64,000 nt of DNA, taken from the NCBI RefSeq assembly GCF_016107325.1, contig NZ_RCVT01000001.1:682001-746000 (forward strand), in the 5' to 3' direction. A program made the position numbers and the translations under genes. A model generated the notes under the pieces. That model had not been told where the DNA came from and did not search any database. It saw only the letters and a list, made by a program, of their open reading frames with translations. The stretch is from Sphingomonas sp. MA1305 (GTDB lineage: Bacteria; Pseudomonadota; Alphaproteobacteria; Sphingomonadales; Sphingomonadaceae). Positions 7,766 through 17,555 of the stretch are shown here, piece by piece; within the stretch, counting starts at the first letter, position 1; each line of letters opens with the position of its first letter.

Positions 7766-9445
7766 TCAGGACATGGAAGTGGCGAGATGGGCGCGGTTCG
7801 CTGCGCTGAGCACGGCGCGGACACTCGCCGTGGCAATGTCCGAGTCCATGCCGACGCCGAATACCGTCCGCCCATCCGCGGTCCGGCATTCGACATAGGC
7901 GGCCGCCTGCGCATCGGCACCATGACCGATCGCATGTTCGCTGAAGTCCGCAACGTCGAGCGCCGGTCCGGTCGTCTCCGCCAGCGCGGCGATGACGCCC
8001 GAGATCAGGCCGTTGCCGCGCCCGCTGATCGACCGCTCCTCGCCGTCCACCGCGACGCGTCCGACGAACAGCCGATCGCCCGCACTGCCGCGTTCCTCAT
8101 AGTCGCGCAGCACGAAGCGATCGTCGTCACGGGGCAGATAGGTCGTCTTGAACCGACCCCAGATGTCGGCGGCGCCAAGCTCGCGACTGGTCTCGTCAGC
8201 CAGCGCCTGAACGTGGCGGCTGAAATCGGCCTGCAGCCGTTTCGGCAGCTTCAATCCCTTGTCCTGCTCGAGGATCCAGGCGACGCCGCCCTTGCCACTT
8301 TGCGAGTTGACGCGAATCACCGCCTCGTAGCTGCGGCCGAGATCAGCCGGGTCGATCGGCAGATAGGGGACTTCCCACATATCGTCGTTGCGCGCCGCCT
8401 GCGCCGCGAAGCCCTTCTTGATCGCGTCCTGATGCGATCCCGAAAAGGCGGTGAACACCAACTCGCCGGCGTAGGGCGTGCGCGGATGGACGGGCAGGTT
8501 GGTGCAATGTTCGACCATGTCGACGATGCCGTCGATGTCCGACAGGTCGAGGCCGGGGTCGACGCCCTGGGTGTACATATTGAGCGCGACCGTGACGAGG
8601 TCACAATTGCCCGTGCGCTCACCGTTGCCGAGCAGGCAGCCCTCGACCCGGTCGGCGCCCGCCATCAGGCCCAACTCCGCCGCCGCGACGCCGGTGCCGC
8701 GGTCATTGTGGGTATGCAGCGAGATGACGACCGTCTCGCGGTTCGGGATATGGCGCCCGAACCATTCGATCTGGTCGGCATAGACATTGGGCGTGGCGCA
8801 TTCGACCGTCGCCGGCAGGTTGAGGATCAACGGCTTGTCCGTCGTCGGCTGCAACACATCCATCACCGCCGCACAGACCTCGACCGAAAACTCGAGTTCG
8901 GCGGTGGAGAAGGTTTCCGGGCTATATTCGAAATGCCAGTCGGTGCCGGGATAGCGGGCGGCCTGGTCGCGCAGCACCTTGGCACCTTCGACCGCGATGG
9001 CCCGCACCTCGTCGCGACTCATCCCGAACACGATCTTGCGCCACGCCGGCGAGACGGCGTTGTACAGGTGCACGATCGCACGCGGCGCGCCTTCCAGGGC
9101 GGCGAAGCTGGTTTCGATCAGGTCGCGGCGCGACTGGGTGAGCACCTGCACGGTTACGTCGCCCGGAATCCGATCCTGGCGGACGAGGCCGCTGATGAAG
9201 TCGAACTCGGTCGCGCCGGCGCTCGGGAAGCCGACCTCAATCTCCTTGATGCCGACCTTGCAGATCAGATCGAAGAACCGGCCTTTCTTGTCGGCATCCA
9301 TCGGGTCGATCAGCGCCTGATTGCCATCTCGCAGGTCGGTCGACAGCCAGCGGGGAGCGTGGGTGATGGTGCGGCTCGGCCACTGCCGGTCGGGCAGGGG
9401 CACGGTGGGGAAGGGGCGGTACTTGGTCGAAGGATCGCGGAGCAT
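7766..9445 (-). CDS. leuA: 2-isopropylmalate synthase (LeuA2 type)
   Basis: A 559-residue enzyme of the longer LeuA2 group. It condenses acetyl-CoA with 2-oxoisovalerate, committing carbon to leucine. The N-terminal TIM barrel carries STDLRDGNQALIDPM and the metal-binding HTHNDRGTG; the C-terminal regulatory domain includes RLFVGRVAVDGEERSISGRGNG, the leucine-sensing part. A leucine-rich leader peptide and mutually exclusive hairpins precede it, so transcription is probably attenuated by charged tRNA-Leu. The spacer between leader and gene is about 105 bases. Confidence 0.96.
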   Translation of the reverse strand: MLRDPSTKYRPFPTVPLPDRQWPSRTITHAPRWLSTDLRDGNQALIDPMDADKKGRFFDLICKVGIKEIEVGFPSAGATEFDFISGLVRQDRIPGDVTVQVLTQSRRDLIETSFAALEGAPRAIVHLYNAVSPAWRKIVFGMSRDEVRAIAVEGAKVLRDQAARYPGTDWHFEYSPETFSTAELEFSVEVCAAVMDVLQPTTDKPLILNLPATVECATPNVYADQIEWFGRHIPNRETVVISLHTHNDRGTGVAAAELGLMAGADRVEGCLLGNGERTGNCDLVTVALNMYTQGVDPGLDLSDIDGIVDMVEHCTNLPVHPRTPYAGELVFTAFSGSHQDAIKKGFAAQAARNDDMWEVPYLPIDPADLGRSYEAVIRVNSQSGKGGVAWILEQDKGLKLPKRLQADFSRHVQALADETSRELGAADIWGRFKTTYLPRDDDRFVLRDYEERGSAGDRLFVGRVAVDGEERSISGRGNGLISGVIAALAETTGPALDVADFSEHAIGHGADAQAAAYVECRTADGRTVFGVGMDSDIATASVRAVLSAANRAHLATSMS

Positions 9446-9512
9446 GTCGTCGGGTTTCCCGGCTCTGGCCGCGACGGTCGGGACTTCGCGGCGTTAGATG
9501 GCGCTGGTGCGA

Positions 9513-9559
9513 GGTCGGCCCTTGAAGGCGGCGCGCGGGCGCACGACCACCCTCAAGGG
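9513..9559 (-). promoter_or_regulatory. Candidate leuA transcription attenuator
   Basis: Two alternative pairings are visible. CCCTTGA (minus strand, 9559-9553, overlapping the leader stop) pairs perfectly with TCAAGGG (9525-9519). GGTCG (9548-9544) pairs with CGACC (9517-9513). The pairings interleave and so exclude each other, as expected for an attenuator and anti-attenuator switched by ribosome position. No long T tract follows, so the termination mechanism is not certain. Confidence 0.5.
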
Positions 9560-9591
9560 CGGATAAGTCGAAGAAGGCGCGCGCTAATCAT
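9553..9591 (-). CDS. Leucine-rich leader peptide of leuA
   Basis: A 12-residue open frame on the minus strand, MISARLLRLIRP then TGA (9553-9555). Three of its codons are CTT for leucine, two of them adjacent, in a genome that prefers CTG and CTC, plus two isoleucines. This is what a ribosome-stalling leader for leucine biosynthesis looks like. The Shine-Dalgarno sequence is weak. It is too short to judge by statistics; the call rests on codon content, position and the hairpins that follow. Confidence 0.6.
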   Translation of the reverse strand: MISARLLRLIRP

Positions 9592-9734
9592 GCTGGCCGC
9601 GTCATGCCGGCCTCATCGAAACTTGTCCAGCACGACAAAGGTCATGATCGCGAACCGTTTTGTTAACGGGTTGATGTTAGCCGCAATCGGGTACGAGCGG
9701 GGGCTCATTAACCCAGGTTGTAAAGGGCCGGAAC

Positions 9735-10127
9735 ATGCGCCAACTCGTCTATATCAGCACCGTCCGGCGGGGTATCGTCGCCGACGCCGATGCGATTCTG
9801 GCGCAGTCGCGGCGCAACAATGCGCGCGATCGCGTCACGGGTTTGCTGTTCTTCGACGGCAAGCGCTTTCTGCAGGCGCTGGAGGGCAGCGATGCCGCGG
9901 TCGATACGACCTTTGCCCGCATCCAGGCCGATCCTCGCCATCACGCGCTGGTGCTGCTGTCGAGCCGCGAGATCGAGGCGCGCGAATTCGGCGAATGGGC
10001 GATGGCCTATGCCAAGCCGGGTGAGGCCGGGGATGCGCTGGAGCGCGTGCTGCGCCTGTCGGAGGGCGTCGACGCCGCGGTGCGCGCGACGTTCGAGGGG
10101 TTCGCGCGGGTACGCCGGGCGGCCTAA
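9735..10127 (+). CDS. BLUF-domain blue-light sensor
   Basis: A 130-residue single-domain BLUF protein that binds FAD and senses blue light. Visible markers are LVYIS with Tyr6, the ILAQSRRNN loop with Asn29, VTGLLFFDGKRFLQALEG with Gln47, and EFGEWAM with Trp88 and Met90. These correspond to the residues that form the flavin hydrogen-bond switch. There is no output domain, so like other short BLUF proteins it must act through a partner. The gene stands alone and is convergent with yceI. Confidence 0.93.
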   Translation: MRQLVYISTVRRGIVADADAILAQSRRNNARDRVTGLLFFDGKRFLQALEGSDAAVDTTFARIQADPRHHALVLLSSREIEAREFGEWAMAYAKPGEAGDALERVLRLSEGVDAAVRATFEGFARVRRAA

Positions 10128-10154
10128 GCCGCGCCGGCGTCCGCATCGTGTTTA

Positions 10155-10769
10155 TTAAGCGGTGAAAGCGGCGTGGATGTGCAGCTTCACCGTGTCGGAG
10201 ACGACGGGGGCATAAGCGCCGACGCCGAAGTCGCTGCGCTTGATCGTCGTGGTGCCGTCAAAGCCGAAATTCAGCTTCTTGTTCATCGGGTTGGTGCCCG
10301 CGCCGATGAAGGTCGCGTCGATCGTCACCGGCTTGGTCTGGTCCTTGATCGTCAGATTGCCGGTGATCGTCGCCTTGTTGCCGCCGCGCGGCGTCACGCC
10401 GGTCGAGACGAAACGCGCCGTCGGATATGTCGCGGCGTCGAAAAAGTCCTTCGACTGAAGGTGCTTGGCAAACGGGGCCGCGGTCGTGCTGAGCTGGTCG
10501 ACCTGGAACGTCACCTCGACCTTGGCGGCAGCGGGCTTGGCCGGGTCGATGGTGATCGAGCCGCCCGACGCGCCGAACATGCCTTCCAGGATCGAGAAGC
10601 CCATGTGGTTCACTTCCCAAGAAACCTGAGTGTGGAAGGGGTCGACCTGATAGGTGCCGGCCGGGACCTTCGTTGCCGGCTGACCGGGCTGTCCGGGGGC
10701 GGTCGGAATGATCTGCGCGGCGGCAGGAATGGCGACCGCGGCGACCGCGGCGGCGAGAATAAGGCGCAT
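10155..10769 (-). CDS. YceI family periplasmic protein
   Basis: A 204-residue protein. It starts MRLILAAAVAAVAIPAAAQ with a signal peptide and a GGGAGA ribosome-binding site. The YceI lipocalin-like fold is clear: TYQVDPFHTQVSWEVNHMG, then DAATYPTARFVSTG, then GVGAYAPVVSDTVKLHI. YceI proteins bind isoprenoid or other lipids in the periplasm. No cytochrome partner is adjacent. Confidence 0.93.
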   Translation of the reverse strand: MRLILAAAVAAVAIPAAAQIIPTAPGQPGQPATKVPAGTYQVDPFHTQVSWEVNHMGFSILEGMFGASGGSITIDPAKPAAAKVEVTFQVDQLSTTAAPFAKHLQSKDFFDAATYPTARFVSTGVTPRGGNKATITGNLTIKDQTKPVTIDATFIGAGTNPMNKKLNFGFDGTTTIKRSDFGVGAYAPVVSDTVKLHIHAAFTA

Positions 10770-10852
10770 GGATGGTCTCCCTGAATGACAGGGCTGTTTG
10801 ACCATAACGCCGACGCGCCGGGAAGTGCCGGAACGGAAACGATCGGTTGCGG

Positions 10853-10905
10853 GCCGCCGCCCTCATCCCGCCGGCGCACCACCGGAGCGAGATGAGGGCG
10901 GCGGC
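10853..10905 (-). terminator. Hairpin downstream of ilvC
   Basis: Perfect 14-bp inverted repeat GCCGCCGCCCTCAT (10853-10866) and ATGAGGGCGGCGGC (10892-10905) with a 25-nt loop, directly after the ilvC stop. No T run follows, so it is a likely RNA 3'-end structure rather than a textbook terminator. Confidence 0.5.
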
Positions 10906-10912
10906 GCTTCGT

Positions 10913-11935
<1,023 letters not shown>

Positions 11936-11942
11936 CTACTTC

Positions 11943-12020
11943 CTTGTCCTTCCCGCGAAGGCGGGAATCCAGACCCGCAGACGCTAGTGCTTATGGATAC
12001 CCGCCTCGGCGGGGATGACG
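11943..12020. repeat. Palindromic intergenic repeat, ilvC-ilvN gap
   Basis: The ends are imperfect inverted repeats: TTCCCGCGAAGGCGGGAATCC at the left, and GGATACCCGCCTCGGCGGGG leading into ATGACG at the right. Similar blocks occur in the ilvN-ilvB gap and at 48684-48776, so this is a dispersed non-coding palindromic element that can fold as RNA. Confidence 0.7.
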
Positions 12021-12032
12021 AAAGGGGTGGAG

Positions 12033-12548
12033 CTAAGCGGCGTCCTTGCCCCGCGCGATGGCGACGATGCCGGTGCGGGCGACCTCGACCAGGCCGACCT
12101 CGCCCATCAGTTCGACAAACTTGTCAATCTTCTCGCTTGTGCCGGTCACCTCGAAGACGAAGGAGCCGATCGTCGCGTCGACGACGCGGGCGCGATAGAC
12201 CTCCGCCAGGCGCAGCGCCTCGATCCGGTGGTCGCCGCTGCCCGCCACCTTGACCAAGGCCAGCTCGCGCTCAACGTGCGGGCCTAAAGCACTGAGATCG
12301 GTAACTTTATGTACCGGTACCAGCCGGTCAAGCTGGGCGATGATCTGCTCCATCACCGGCGGCGAGGCGCTGGTGACGATGGTGATCCGGCTGACCGCCT
12401 TGTCGTGGGTGATCTCCGACACGGTCAGGCTTTCGATATTGTAACCGCGCGCGGTGAACAGGCCGGCGATCCGGGCGAGGATGCCCGGTTCGTTGTCGAC
12501 GATCACCGACAGCGTATGTCGTTCGGCGGCTTCGGTCTTGATGTGCAT
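12033..12548 (-). CDS. ilvN: Acetolactate synthase small (regulatory) subunit
   Basis: A 171-residue protein, normal for IlvN/IlvH. The N-terminal ACT domain reads TLSVIVDNEPGILARIAGLFTARGYNIESL and gives valine feedback; the C-terminal ALS_ss_C domain follows. It partners with IlvB. The start MHIKTEAAERH (ATG at 12548) was preferred over an in-frame GTG at 12560 that lies in the palindromic repeat. It follows ilvB on the same strand. Confidence 0.95.
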   Translation of the reverse strand: MHIKTEAAERHTLSVIVDNEPGILARIAGLFTARGYNIESLTVSEITHDKAVSRITIVTSASPPVMEQIIAQLDRLVPVHKVTDLSALGPHVERELALVKVAGSGDHRIEALRLAEVYRARVVDATIGSFVFEVTGTSEKIDKFVELMGEVGLVEVARTGIVAIARGKDAA

Positions 12549-12555
12549 CCGGATC

Positions 12556-12640
12556 GTCACCCCGGCGAATGCCGGGGTCTCCCTGTTCTTTGAGCGGGTT
12601 CTGGCGGCTTGAGTCCCCAGCGTTCGCTGGGGTGACGATC
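12556..12640. repeat. Palindromic intergenic repeat, ilvN-ilvB gap
   Basis: GTCACCCCGGCGAATGCCGGGG on the left mirrors CCCCAGCGTTCGCTGGGGTGAC on the right; each arm is itself a small hairpin. It is the same architecture as the element between ilvN and ilvC. Confidence 0.65.
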
Positions 12641-12643
12641 ATG

Positions 12644-14389
12644 TCAAACCAGCGCCTTGGCCTCATCGTCCATCGTGCCCGACACCTCGTTCGCTTGCAG
12701 GATCATGTCGGTATGCGCCGCGCCCGACGGGATCATCGGGAAGCAATTGGCGAGCTTCGCGACGCGGCAGTCGACGATCACCGGTCCATCATGGTCGAGC
12801 ATCGCCTGGATGCCATCCTCCAAAGCGTCGCGCGCCTCGATCCGAATGCCCTTCCAGCCATAGGCCTCGCCCAGCTTCACGAAGTCGGGCAGGCTGTCGG
12901 AATAGCTTTCGGCATAGCGGCTCTCGTAGGTCAGCTCCTGCCACTGGCGCACCATCCCCATATATTCGTTGTTGAGGATGAAGATCTTGACCGGCAGCCG
13001 ATATTGCGTCGCCGTTGCCAGCTCCTGGATGTTCATCTGGATCGACGCCTCGCCGGCGATGTCGATGACCAAAGCCTTGGGATTGCCGAGCTGCGCGCCG
13101 ATCGCCGCGGGCAGGCCATAGCCCATCGTGCCGAGACCGCCGCTGGTCAGCCATTTGTTGGGCGCGTCGAAGCCGAAATGCTGCGCCGCCCACATTTGGT
13201 GCTGACCGACCTCGGTAGTGATGATCGGGTTGCGCGCATGCGTCGCCTCGAACAGCGCACGGATCGCGCGCTGCGGCATGATCTCCTCGCCCGCTTCCGG
13301 AAAGTCGAGGCATTTCACCGCCCGCCAGCCCTCGATCCGGCGCCACCATTCGCGCGTATCCGGCCGCGGGTGCTGACGCGCCTTCCAGACGCGGATCATG
13401 TCCTCCATCGCGTGGCCGGCGTCGGCGATGATCGCCAGGTCGACGCGCACGTTCTTGTTGACGCTCGACCGGTCGATGTCGATGTGCACCTTGCGGCTCG
13501 TCGGGCTGAACGCGTCGAGCCGGCCGGTGACGCGATCGTCGAACCGGCTGCCGATCGCGACGACCAGATCGGCCTGGTTCATCGCCATATTGGCTTCAAA
13601 GGTGCCATGCATGCCGAGCATGCCGAGGAACTGGGGCGACGAGGCCGGAAAGGCGCCGAGGCCCATCAGCGTCGAGGTGACCGGCGCGCCCGTCACCTTG
13701 GCCAGCTCGCGAAGCAGCTGCGAGGCGGCGGGCCCGGCGTTGATCACGCCGCCGCCGGTATACAGGATCGGCCGTTCCGCCGCGGCGAGCATGTCGACGA
13801 CCTGCTCGATCTCGCTCGGTCGCGCCTTCACCTGCGGGCGATAGGTCTTGTGCTGGATCGCACCGGGCTTGGTGTAGCGGGCGGTGGCGACCTGCACATC
13901 CTTCGGGATGTCGATCACCACCGGACCGGGGCGGCCCGAGGTGGCGATATGGAACGCCTCGTGGATCACCGGACCGAGCCGCGCCGGGTCCTTCACCAGA
14001 TAGTTGTGCTTGGTGCAGTGGCGGGTGATGCCGACGGTGTCCGCCTCCTGGAAGGCGTCGGTGCCGATCAGCCCGGTCGGCACCTGGCCGGTGATCACCA
14101 CCATCGGGATCGAATCGAGCAGGGCGTCGGTGATGCCGGTGACGGCATTGGTCGCACCGGGGCCGGAGGTGACGAGCACCACGCCCGGCTTGCCGGTCGA
14201 GCGGGCATAGCCCTCCGCCGCATGCGTCGCCGCCTGCTCGTGACGGACCAGGATGTGCTTGATCCGGCCCGAGCGGAACATGGCGTCGTAGATCGGCAAG
14301 ACCGCGCCGCCGGGATAGCCGAACACGACCTCCACGCCGAGATCGCACAGCGCCTCGACCAGGATGTCCGCTCCGCTTTGCTCCGCCAC
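12644..14389 (-). CDS. ilvB: Acetolactate synthase large subunit
   Basis: A 581-residue ThDP enzyme that makes acetolactate or acetohydroxybutyrate from pyruvate and 2-oxobutyrate. The GTG start at 14389 was chosen because a perfect GGAGG lies 6 bases upstream; the frame is open for another 22 codons without family similarity. Motifs include FGYPGGAVLPIYDA and HEQAATHAAEGYARS (catalytic Glu). The ThDP/Mg loop reads IAGEASIQMN, where GEAS takes the place of the common GDGS. It heads the ilvB-ilvN-ilvC run. Confidence 0.96.
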   Translation of the reverse strand: MAEQSGADILVEALCDLGVEVVFGYPGGAVLPIYDAMFRSGRIKHILVRHEQAATHAAEGYARSTGKPGVVLVTSGPGATNAVTGITDALLDSIPMVVITGQVPTGLIGTDAFQEADTVGITRHCTKHNYLVKDPARLGPVIHEAFHIATSGRPGPVVIDIPKDVQVATARYTKPGAIQHKTYRPQVKARPSEIEQVVDMLAAAERPILYTGGGVINAGPAASQLLRELAKVTGAPVTSTLMGLGAFPASSPQFLGMLGMHGTFEANMAMNQADLVVAIGSRFDDRVTGRLDAFSPTSRKVHIDIDRSSVNKNVRVDLAIIADAGHAMEDMIRVWKARQHPRPDTREWWRRIEGWRAVKCLDFPEAGEEIMPQRAIRALFEATHARNPIITTEVGQHQMWAAQHFGFDAPNKWLTSGGLGTMGYGLPAAIGAQLGNPKALVIDIAGEASIQMNIQELATATQYRLPVKIFILNNEYMGMVRQWQELTYESRYAESYSDSLPDFVKLGEAYGWKGIRIEARDALEDGIQAMLDHDGPVIVDCRVAKLANCFPMIPSGAAHTDMILQANEVSGTMDDEAKALV

Positions 14390-14451
14390 GATAACCTCCG
14401 TCCGTATACTGCCGGTGAGGGCTGGGCGGTTAGAGGGCGGCGGAAGCAGGG

Positions 14452-15399
14452 TCAACCCGGATTCGACAACAAACGATCGATTTTACCAATCAAATCGACA
14501 GAATCTTTCGCGGCGACCCAATTCGGTGGTGGTTGGTGACGGAACCACGTGTATTGCCGCTTGGCATAGCGGCGGGTGTCGATCTGCACCTGCGCCAGCG
14601 CGGCGGCCCGCGTCGACCTGCCCTGCAGCCAGGCGGCGATCGGCGGCACGCCGATGGCACGGCGGATCGGCGCGTCTGCGGGAACGTCGTCGCGGGCGAG
14701 CAGCTGTGCCACCTCCTGCTCTGCGCCCTCGGCGAACATCTGCTCGCAGCGACGGTCGATCCGTTCGACGAGCCGCTCGCGGTCGGGCAGCAGGATGGCG
14801 GCGGCGAGCGTTACCGCGTCGGCGATGCCGCCGACGCGCTCGCTTTGCCAGGCGGCGAGGGGGCGTCCGGTCGACCGGATCACCTCGAGCGCCCGCGCCA
14901 CCCGCGTCGTGTCGGCCGGGGCGAGCCGTACGGCGGCGGCGGGATCCTCCCGGGCGAGCATCCGATGCGCGTCGGCGACGGGCAGGGCGCGGACGGCGGC
15001 GCGGATCGCCGGATCGATCGGCGGCACGGGCGCGATGCCGTCCAGCAGGGTGCGGAGATACAGGCCGGTGCCGCCGACGAGGATGGGCAGCCTGCCCGCA
15101 GCGTGCGCGGCGTCGATCGCGAGCTTCGCCTCATCGGCCCAGCGGGCCGCCGAATAGCCGGCGTCGGCGGCGTCGACATGGCCGAACAGGCGATGCGGGG
15201 CCGCTGCCGCCTCGGTTACGCTCGGCCGCGCCGTGAGGATGCGCAGGTCGGCATAGACCTGGCTGGCATCGGCATTGATGACGACACCGTCGTGTCGCCT
15301 GGCGAGCAGGATGGCGGCGGCGGACTTGCCGCTCGCGGTCGGCCCTGCGATGAGCGCCAGCCTGGGACGGGAGACGATGGTGTTCACGGCGACGCTCAT
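14452..15399 (-). CDS. miaA: tRNA dimethylallyltransferase
   Basis: A 315-residue enzyme that adds dimethylallyl to A37 of tRNAs reading U-starting codons. It starts [17 protein letters not shown]; the P loop [31 protein letters not shown] and the C-terminal [12 protein letters not shown] motif are intact. Its 5' end overlaps that of the divergent serB by 23 bases. It is convergent with nothing; ilvB starts 62 bases beyond its stop on the same strand. Confidence 0.96.
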   Translation of the reverse strand: MSVAVNTIVSRPRLALIAGPTASGKSAAAILLARRHDGVVINADASQVYADLRILTARPSVTEAAAAPHRLFGHVDAADAGYSAARWADEAKLAIDAAHAAGRLPILVGGTGLYLRTLLDGIAPVPPIDPAIRAAVRALPVADAHRMLAREDPAAAVRLAPADTTRVARALEVIRSTGRPLAAWQSERVGGIADAVTLAAAILLPDRERLVERIDRRCEQMFAEGAEQEVAQLLARDDVPADAPIRRAIGVPPIAAWLQGRSTRAAALAQVQIDTRRYAKRQYTWFRHQPPPNWVAAKDSVDLIGKIDRLLSNPG

Positions 15400-16258
15400 A
15401 GCAGCAGGGACGTTCGATGCAGGCGATTTGTCAGCGGCGGCCGACCGGCTGGCGCAGGCAGGGTGCGGCCCGTCCGCGCCGATGTGGATCGACGTGGGGC
15501 AGGCGGCGGATTTGCCGTTCGCTGAGGATCCCATCGCGGCCCGCGCGGCACTGGACGGCGTCTTCGCCGGCATCGACGTCGTCGTGCAGCCGACCGCTAG
15601 CCGCGCCAAGACGCTGATCGTCGCCGACATGGATTCGACGATGATCACCGTCGAATGTATCGACGAGCTCGCCGATTATGCCGGCATCAAGGCGGAGGTG
15701 GCGGCGGTCACCGAACGCGCCATGCGCGGCGAATTGGATTTCGAGGCTGCGCTGGACGCGCGGGTCGCGCTGCTCGCCGGCCTCGACGAAGCGGTGATCG
15801 CCGCATGCCTGGCGGAACGGGTCACGATCATGCCGGGCGCGAAGGCGCTGGTGCGGACGATGCGGGCGCGGGGCGGGCAGGCGATCCTGGTGTCGGGCGG
15901 CTTCACCCGCTTCGCCGAGCCGGTGGCGGCGGAGATCGGCTTCGACCGCGCCATCGCCAATCGGCTGCTGATCGAGGACGGGCGGCTGACCGGCGCGGTC
16001 GCCAAGCCGATCGTCGGGGCCGCCACCAAGGAGACGACGCTGCGCGAGGCGATCGTCACGCTGGGCATCGATCCGGCGCGCAGCCTGGCGGTCGGCGACG
16101 GCGCCAACGATCTGGCGATGATCCGCGCGGCGGGGCTGGGCGTCGCCTATCATGCCAAACCGATCGTCGCCGAGGCGGCGGCGGCGCGGATCGATCACGG
16201 CGACCTGTCGGCGCTGCTCTACGCGCAGGGGATCAGGCGCGCCGACTGGATCGCCTGA
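15377..16258 (+). CDS. serB: Phosphoserine phosphatase
   Basis: A 293-residue HAD enzyme for the last step of serine synthesis. The start [16 protein letters not shown] (ATG 15377) follows GGGAG. The N-terminal about 90 residues form an ACT-like region; the catalytic part has [19 protein letters not shown] (nucleophile Asp in DxDxT), VSGGFTRF and [10 protein letters not shown]. Its first 23 bases overlap the first codons of miaA on the other strand. Confidence 0.96.
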   Translation: MVFTATLIAAGTFDAGDLSAAADRLAQAGCGPSAPMWIDVGQAADLPFAEDPIAARAALDGVFAGIDVVVQPTASRAKTLIVADMDSTMITVECIDELADYAGIKAEVAAVTERAMRGELDFEAALDARVALLAGLDEAVIAACLAERVTIMPGAKALVRTMRARGGQAILVSGGFTRFAEPVAAEIGFDRAIANRLLIEDGRLTGAVAKPIVGAATKETTLREAIVTLGIDPARSLAVGDGANDLAMIRAAGLGVAYHAKPIVAEAAAARIDHGDLSALLYAQGIRRADWIA

Positions 16259-16277
16259 TCCGACCCAGCCTCGAGCG

Positions 16278-17321
16278 TCAGGGCGCGACCACGACGCAGG
16301 ACACGCCCGATGCGCTGCACGCCCGCTGTGCGGCGGCCTTGCTGGCGAAACCGCCCGCCTGCAACCGGGTCAGGGTGCCGGCGCGGGCGTAGACAGGCTT
16401 GGCCGCGCCGAGCCGGCCACGCACCTTCGCCCATTGCGCTTCGGCATTGGCCTGACTGCTGAACGCACCGAGCTGGATGCGCCAGCCGCCGGCCGCGGGA
16501 GCCGCGACGGGCGCGGGCGTCGAACGCTCGGCGGCCGGGGCAGGGCGATGCGGCGCGGGCCGGGTCTGGACGGGCTGTTCGACGATCCGGTCGGGCACCG
16601 GCCGGTCGGGTGCCGGCGTGCGCGGCGCCGGGCGAGGCCGGGGGCGTTCGGCCTCGACGCGCGACGGTGGCACGTCGGCACTCGCTACCGCGCGCGTCGG
16701 CATGCCGGCCGCCGGACCGGCGGGCATGCGATATTGCGCCGCCATCTGCTGCGCGAGCGCGGTGCCGCGTTCGCGATCGGCGGGCGTGATATATTGGTCC
16801 ATCTGCGCCAGCGTCTGCGCCGCCGGCTCCGCCGCAGCGGCCATCTTCGACTGGGCCGCCAGGGTCATCAGCGCATAGGCGCGGGGATAATTGACCGGTA
16901 GGCCGTCACCGTTGAACAGCATCGTGCCGAGGACGAGCTGCGCCCGCGGTTCGCCGCGAGCAGCGGATTTTTCCAGCCAGGGTGCGGCATCGGCCTTCTT
17001 GCCAGCCTGGAACAGCGCGAGGCCGTAATTGTCCTGGGCCTGGAAATGCCCCTGCACCGCCGCCTTGCGGAACCAGCTTTCCGCCAGCACCGGGTCGAGC
17101 GGCACGCCGCGGCCGAGCTTATAGGCCTGGCCCAGGTTGAACTGCGCATCGGGGTCGCCCGCCACGGCCGGCCCGCGCCACTGGTCGACCGCGGTCTTGT
17201 AGTCGCCTCGGCCCCAGGCATCGACGCCCGCCTTGACGTTCTGCGCGACGGCCGGCGCGACCGCCAGCATCAGCCCCGCCGCGACGCCAATTCCCGGCAT
17301 TATCTTCGCGAAACGCATCAT
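16278..17321 (-). CDS. Sel1-repeat and SPOR-domain envelope protein
   Basis: A 347-residue protein. It has a signal peptide (MMRFAKIMPGIGVAAGLMLA, cleavage after AVAQ), three or more Sel1/TPR-like repeats at about 30-190 (DPDAQFNLGQAYKLGRGV, AWFRKAAVQGH-type), a Pro/Arg-rich linker at 205-265, and a C-terminal SPOR domain (GWRIQLGAFSSQANAEAQW). SPOR domains bind denuded septal peptidoglycan, so a cell-division or envelope role is likely. It is transcribed away from the mobile element, which sits in its upstream region. Confidence 0.88.
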   Translation of the reverse strand: MMRFAKIMPGIGVAAGLMLAVAPAVAQNVKAGVDAWGRGDYKTAVDQWRGPAVAGDPDAQFNLGQAYKLGRGVPLDPVLAESWFRKAAVQGHFQAQDNYGLALFQAGKKADAAPWLEKSAARGEPRAQLVLGTMLFNGDGLPVNYPRAYALMTLAAQSKMAAAAEPAAQTLAQMDQYITPADRERGTALAQQMAAQYRMPAGPAAGMPTRAVASADVPPSRVEAERPRPRPAPRTPAPDRPVPDRIVEQPVQTRPAPHRPAPAAERSTPAPVAAPAAGGWRIQLGAFSSQANAEAQWAKVRGRLGAAKPVYARAGTLTRLQAGGFASKAAAQRACSASGVSCVVVAP

Positions 17322-17408
17322 TCGCCCCCTTCAGCCCTTTCCGCCACCATGCCCGGCGATGCGACGGAAGGCAAAGCGGCAAAAACGGCGGTAACCCTGC
17401 TTTTTGGC

Positions 17409-17421
17409 CATTAACCGCTTC
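17409..17421 (+). repeat. Candidate attL core
   Basis: CATTAACCGCTTC, identical to 30293-30305; GCTT also precedes both copies at the same distance of 6 bases. It lies in the upstream region of the Sel1-SPOR gene. TTAACC also resembles a CtrA half-site, so a shared regulatory motif is the alternative reading. Confidence 0.45.
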
Positions 17422-17507
17422 ATATGCGCAGGGCCGCAGTCTTCCAACGATGTTCACCCCCCGTTTCGGGAAAACACCCCCGTTTACCCTCAATGGCTTA
17501 GCCGATT

Positions 17508-17520
17508 TCAGGAAAACATG
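17508..17520 (+). repeat. Left copy of TCAGGAAAACATG (possible integrase arm site)
   Basis: An exact 13-mer repeated at 30250-30262 in the same orientation, inside each end of the element. A near copy, TCGGGAAAACAC, lies about 40 bases to its left. Short direct repeats near both ends are typical of integrase arm-binding sites; it could itself be the att core. Confidence 0.4.
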
Positions 17521-17555
17521 CGGCGAGCTTTTCACATTAACTTCGGAGCGCCCGC

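Noticed and set aside
7609..7809. A 66-residue plus-strand frame between DUF6894 and leuA
   Set aside because: No ribosome-binding site or motifs, and it overlaps the 3' end of leuA.
7787..10024. A 745-residue plus-strand frame opposite leuA
   Set aside because: Arg/His/Asp-rich composition without motifs; antisense shadow of leuA.
12569..14539. A 656-residue plus-strand frame opposite ilvB
   Set aside because: Low-complexity shadow; ilvB on the other strand has all ThDP motifs.
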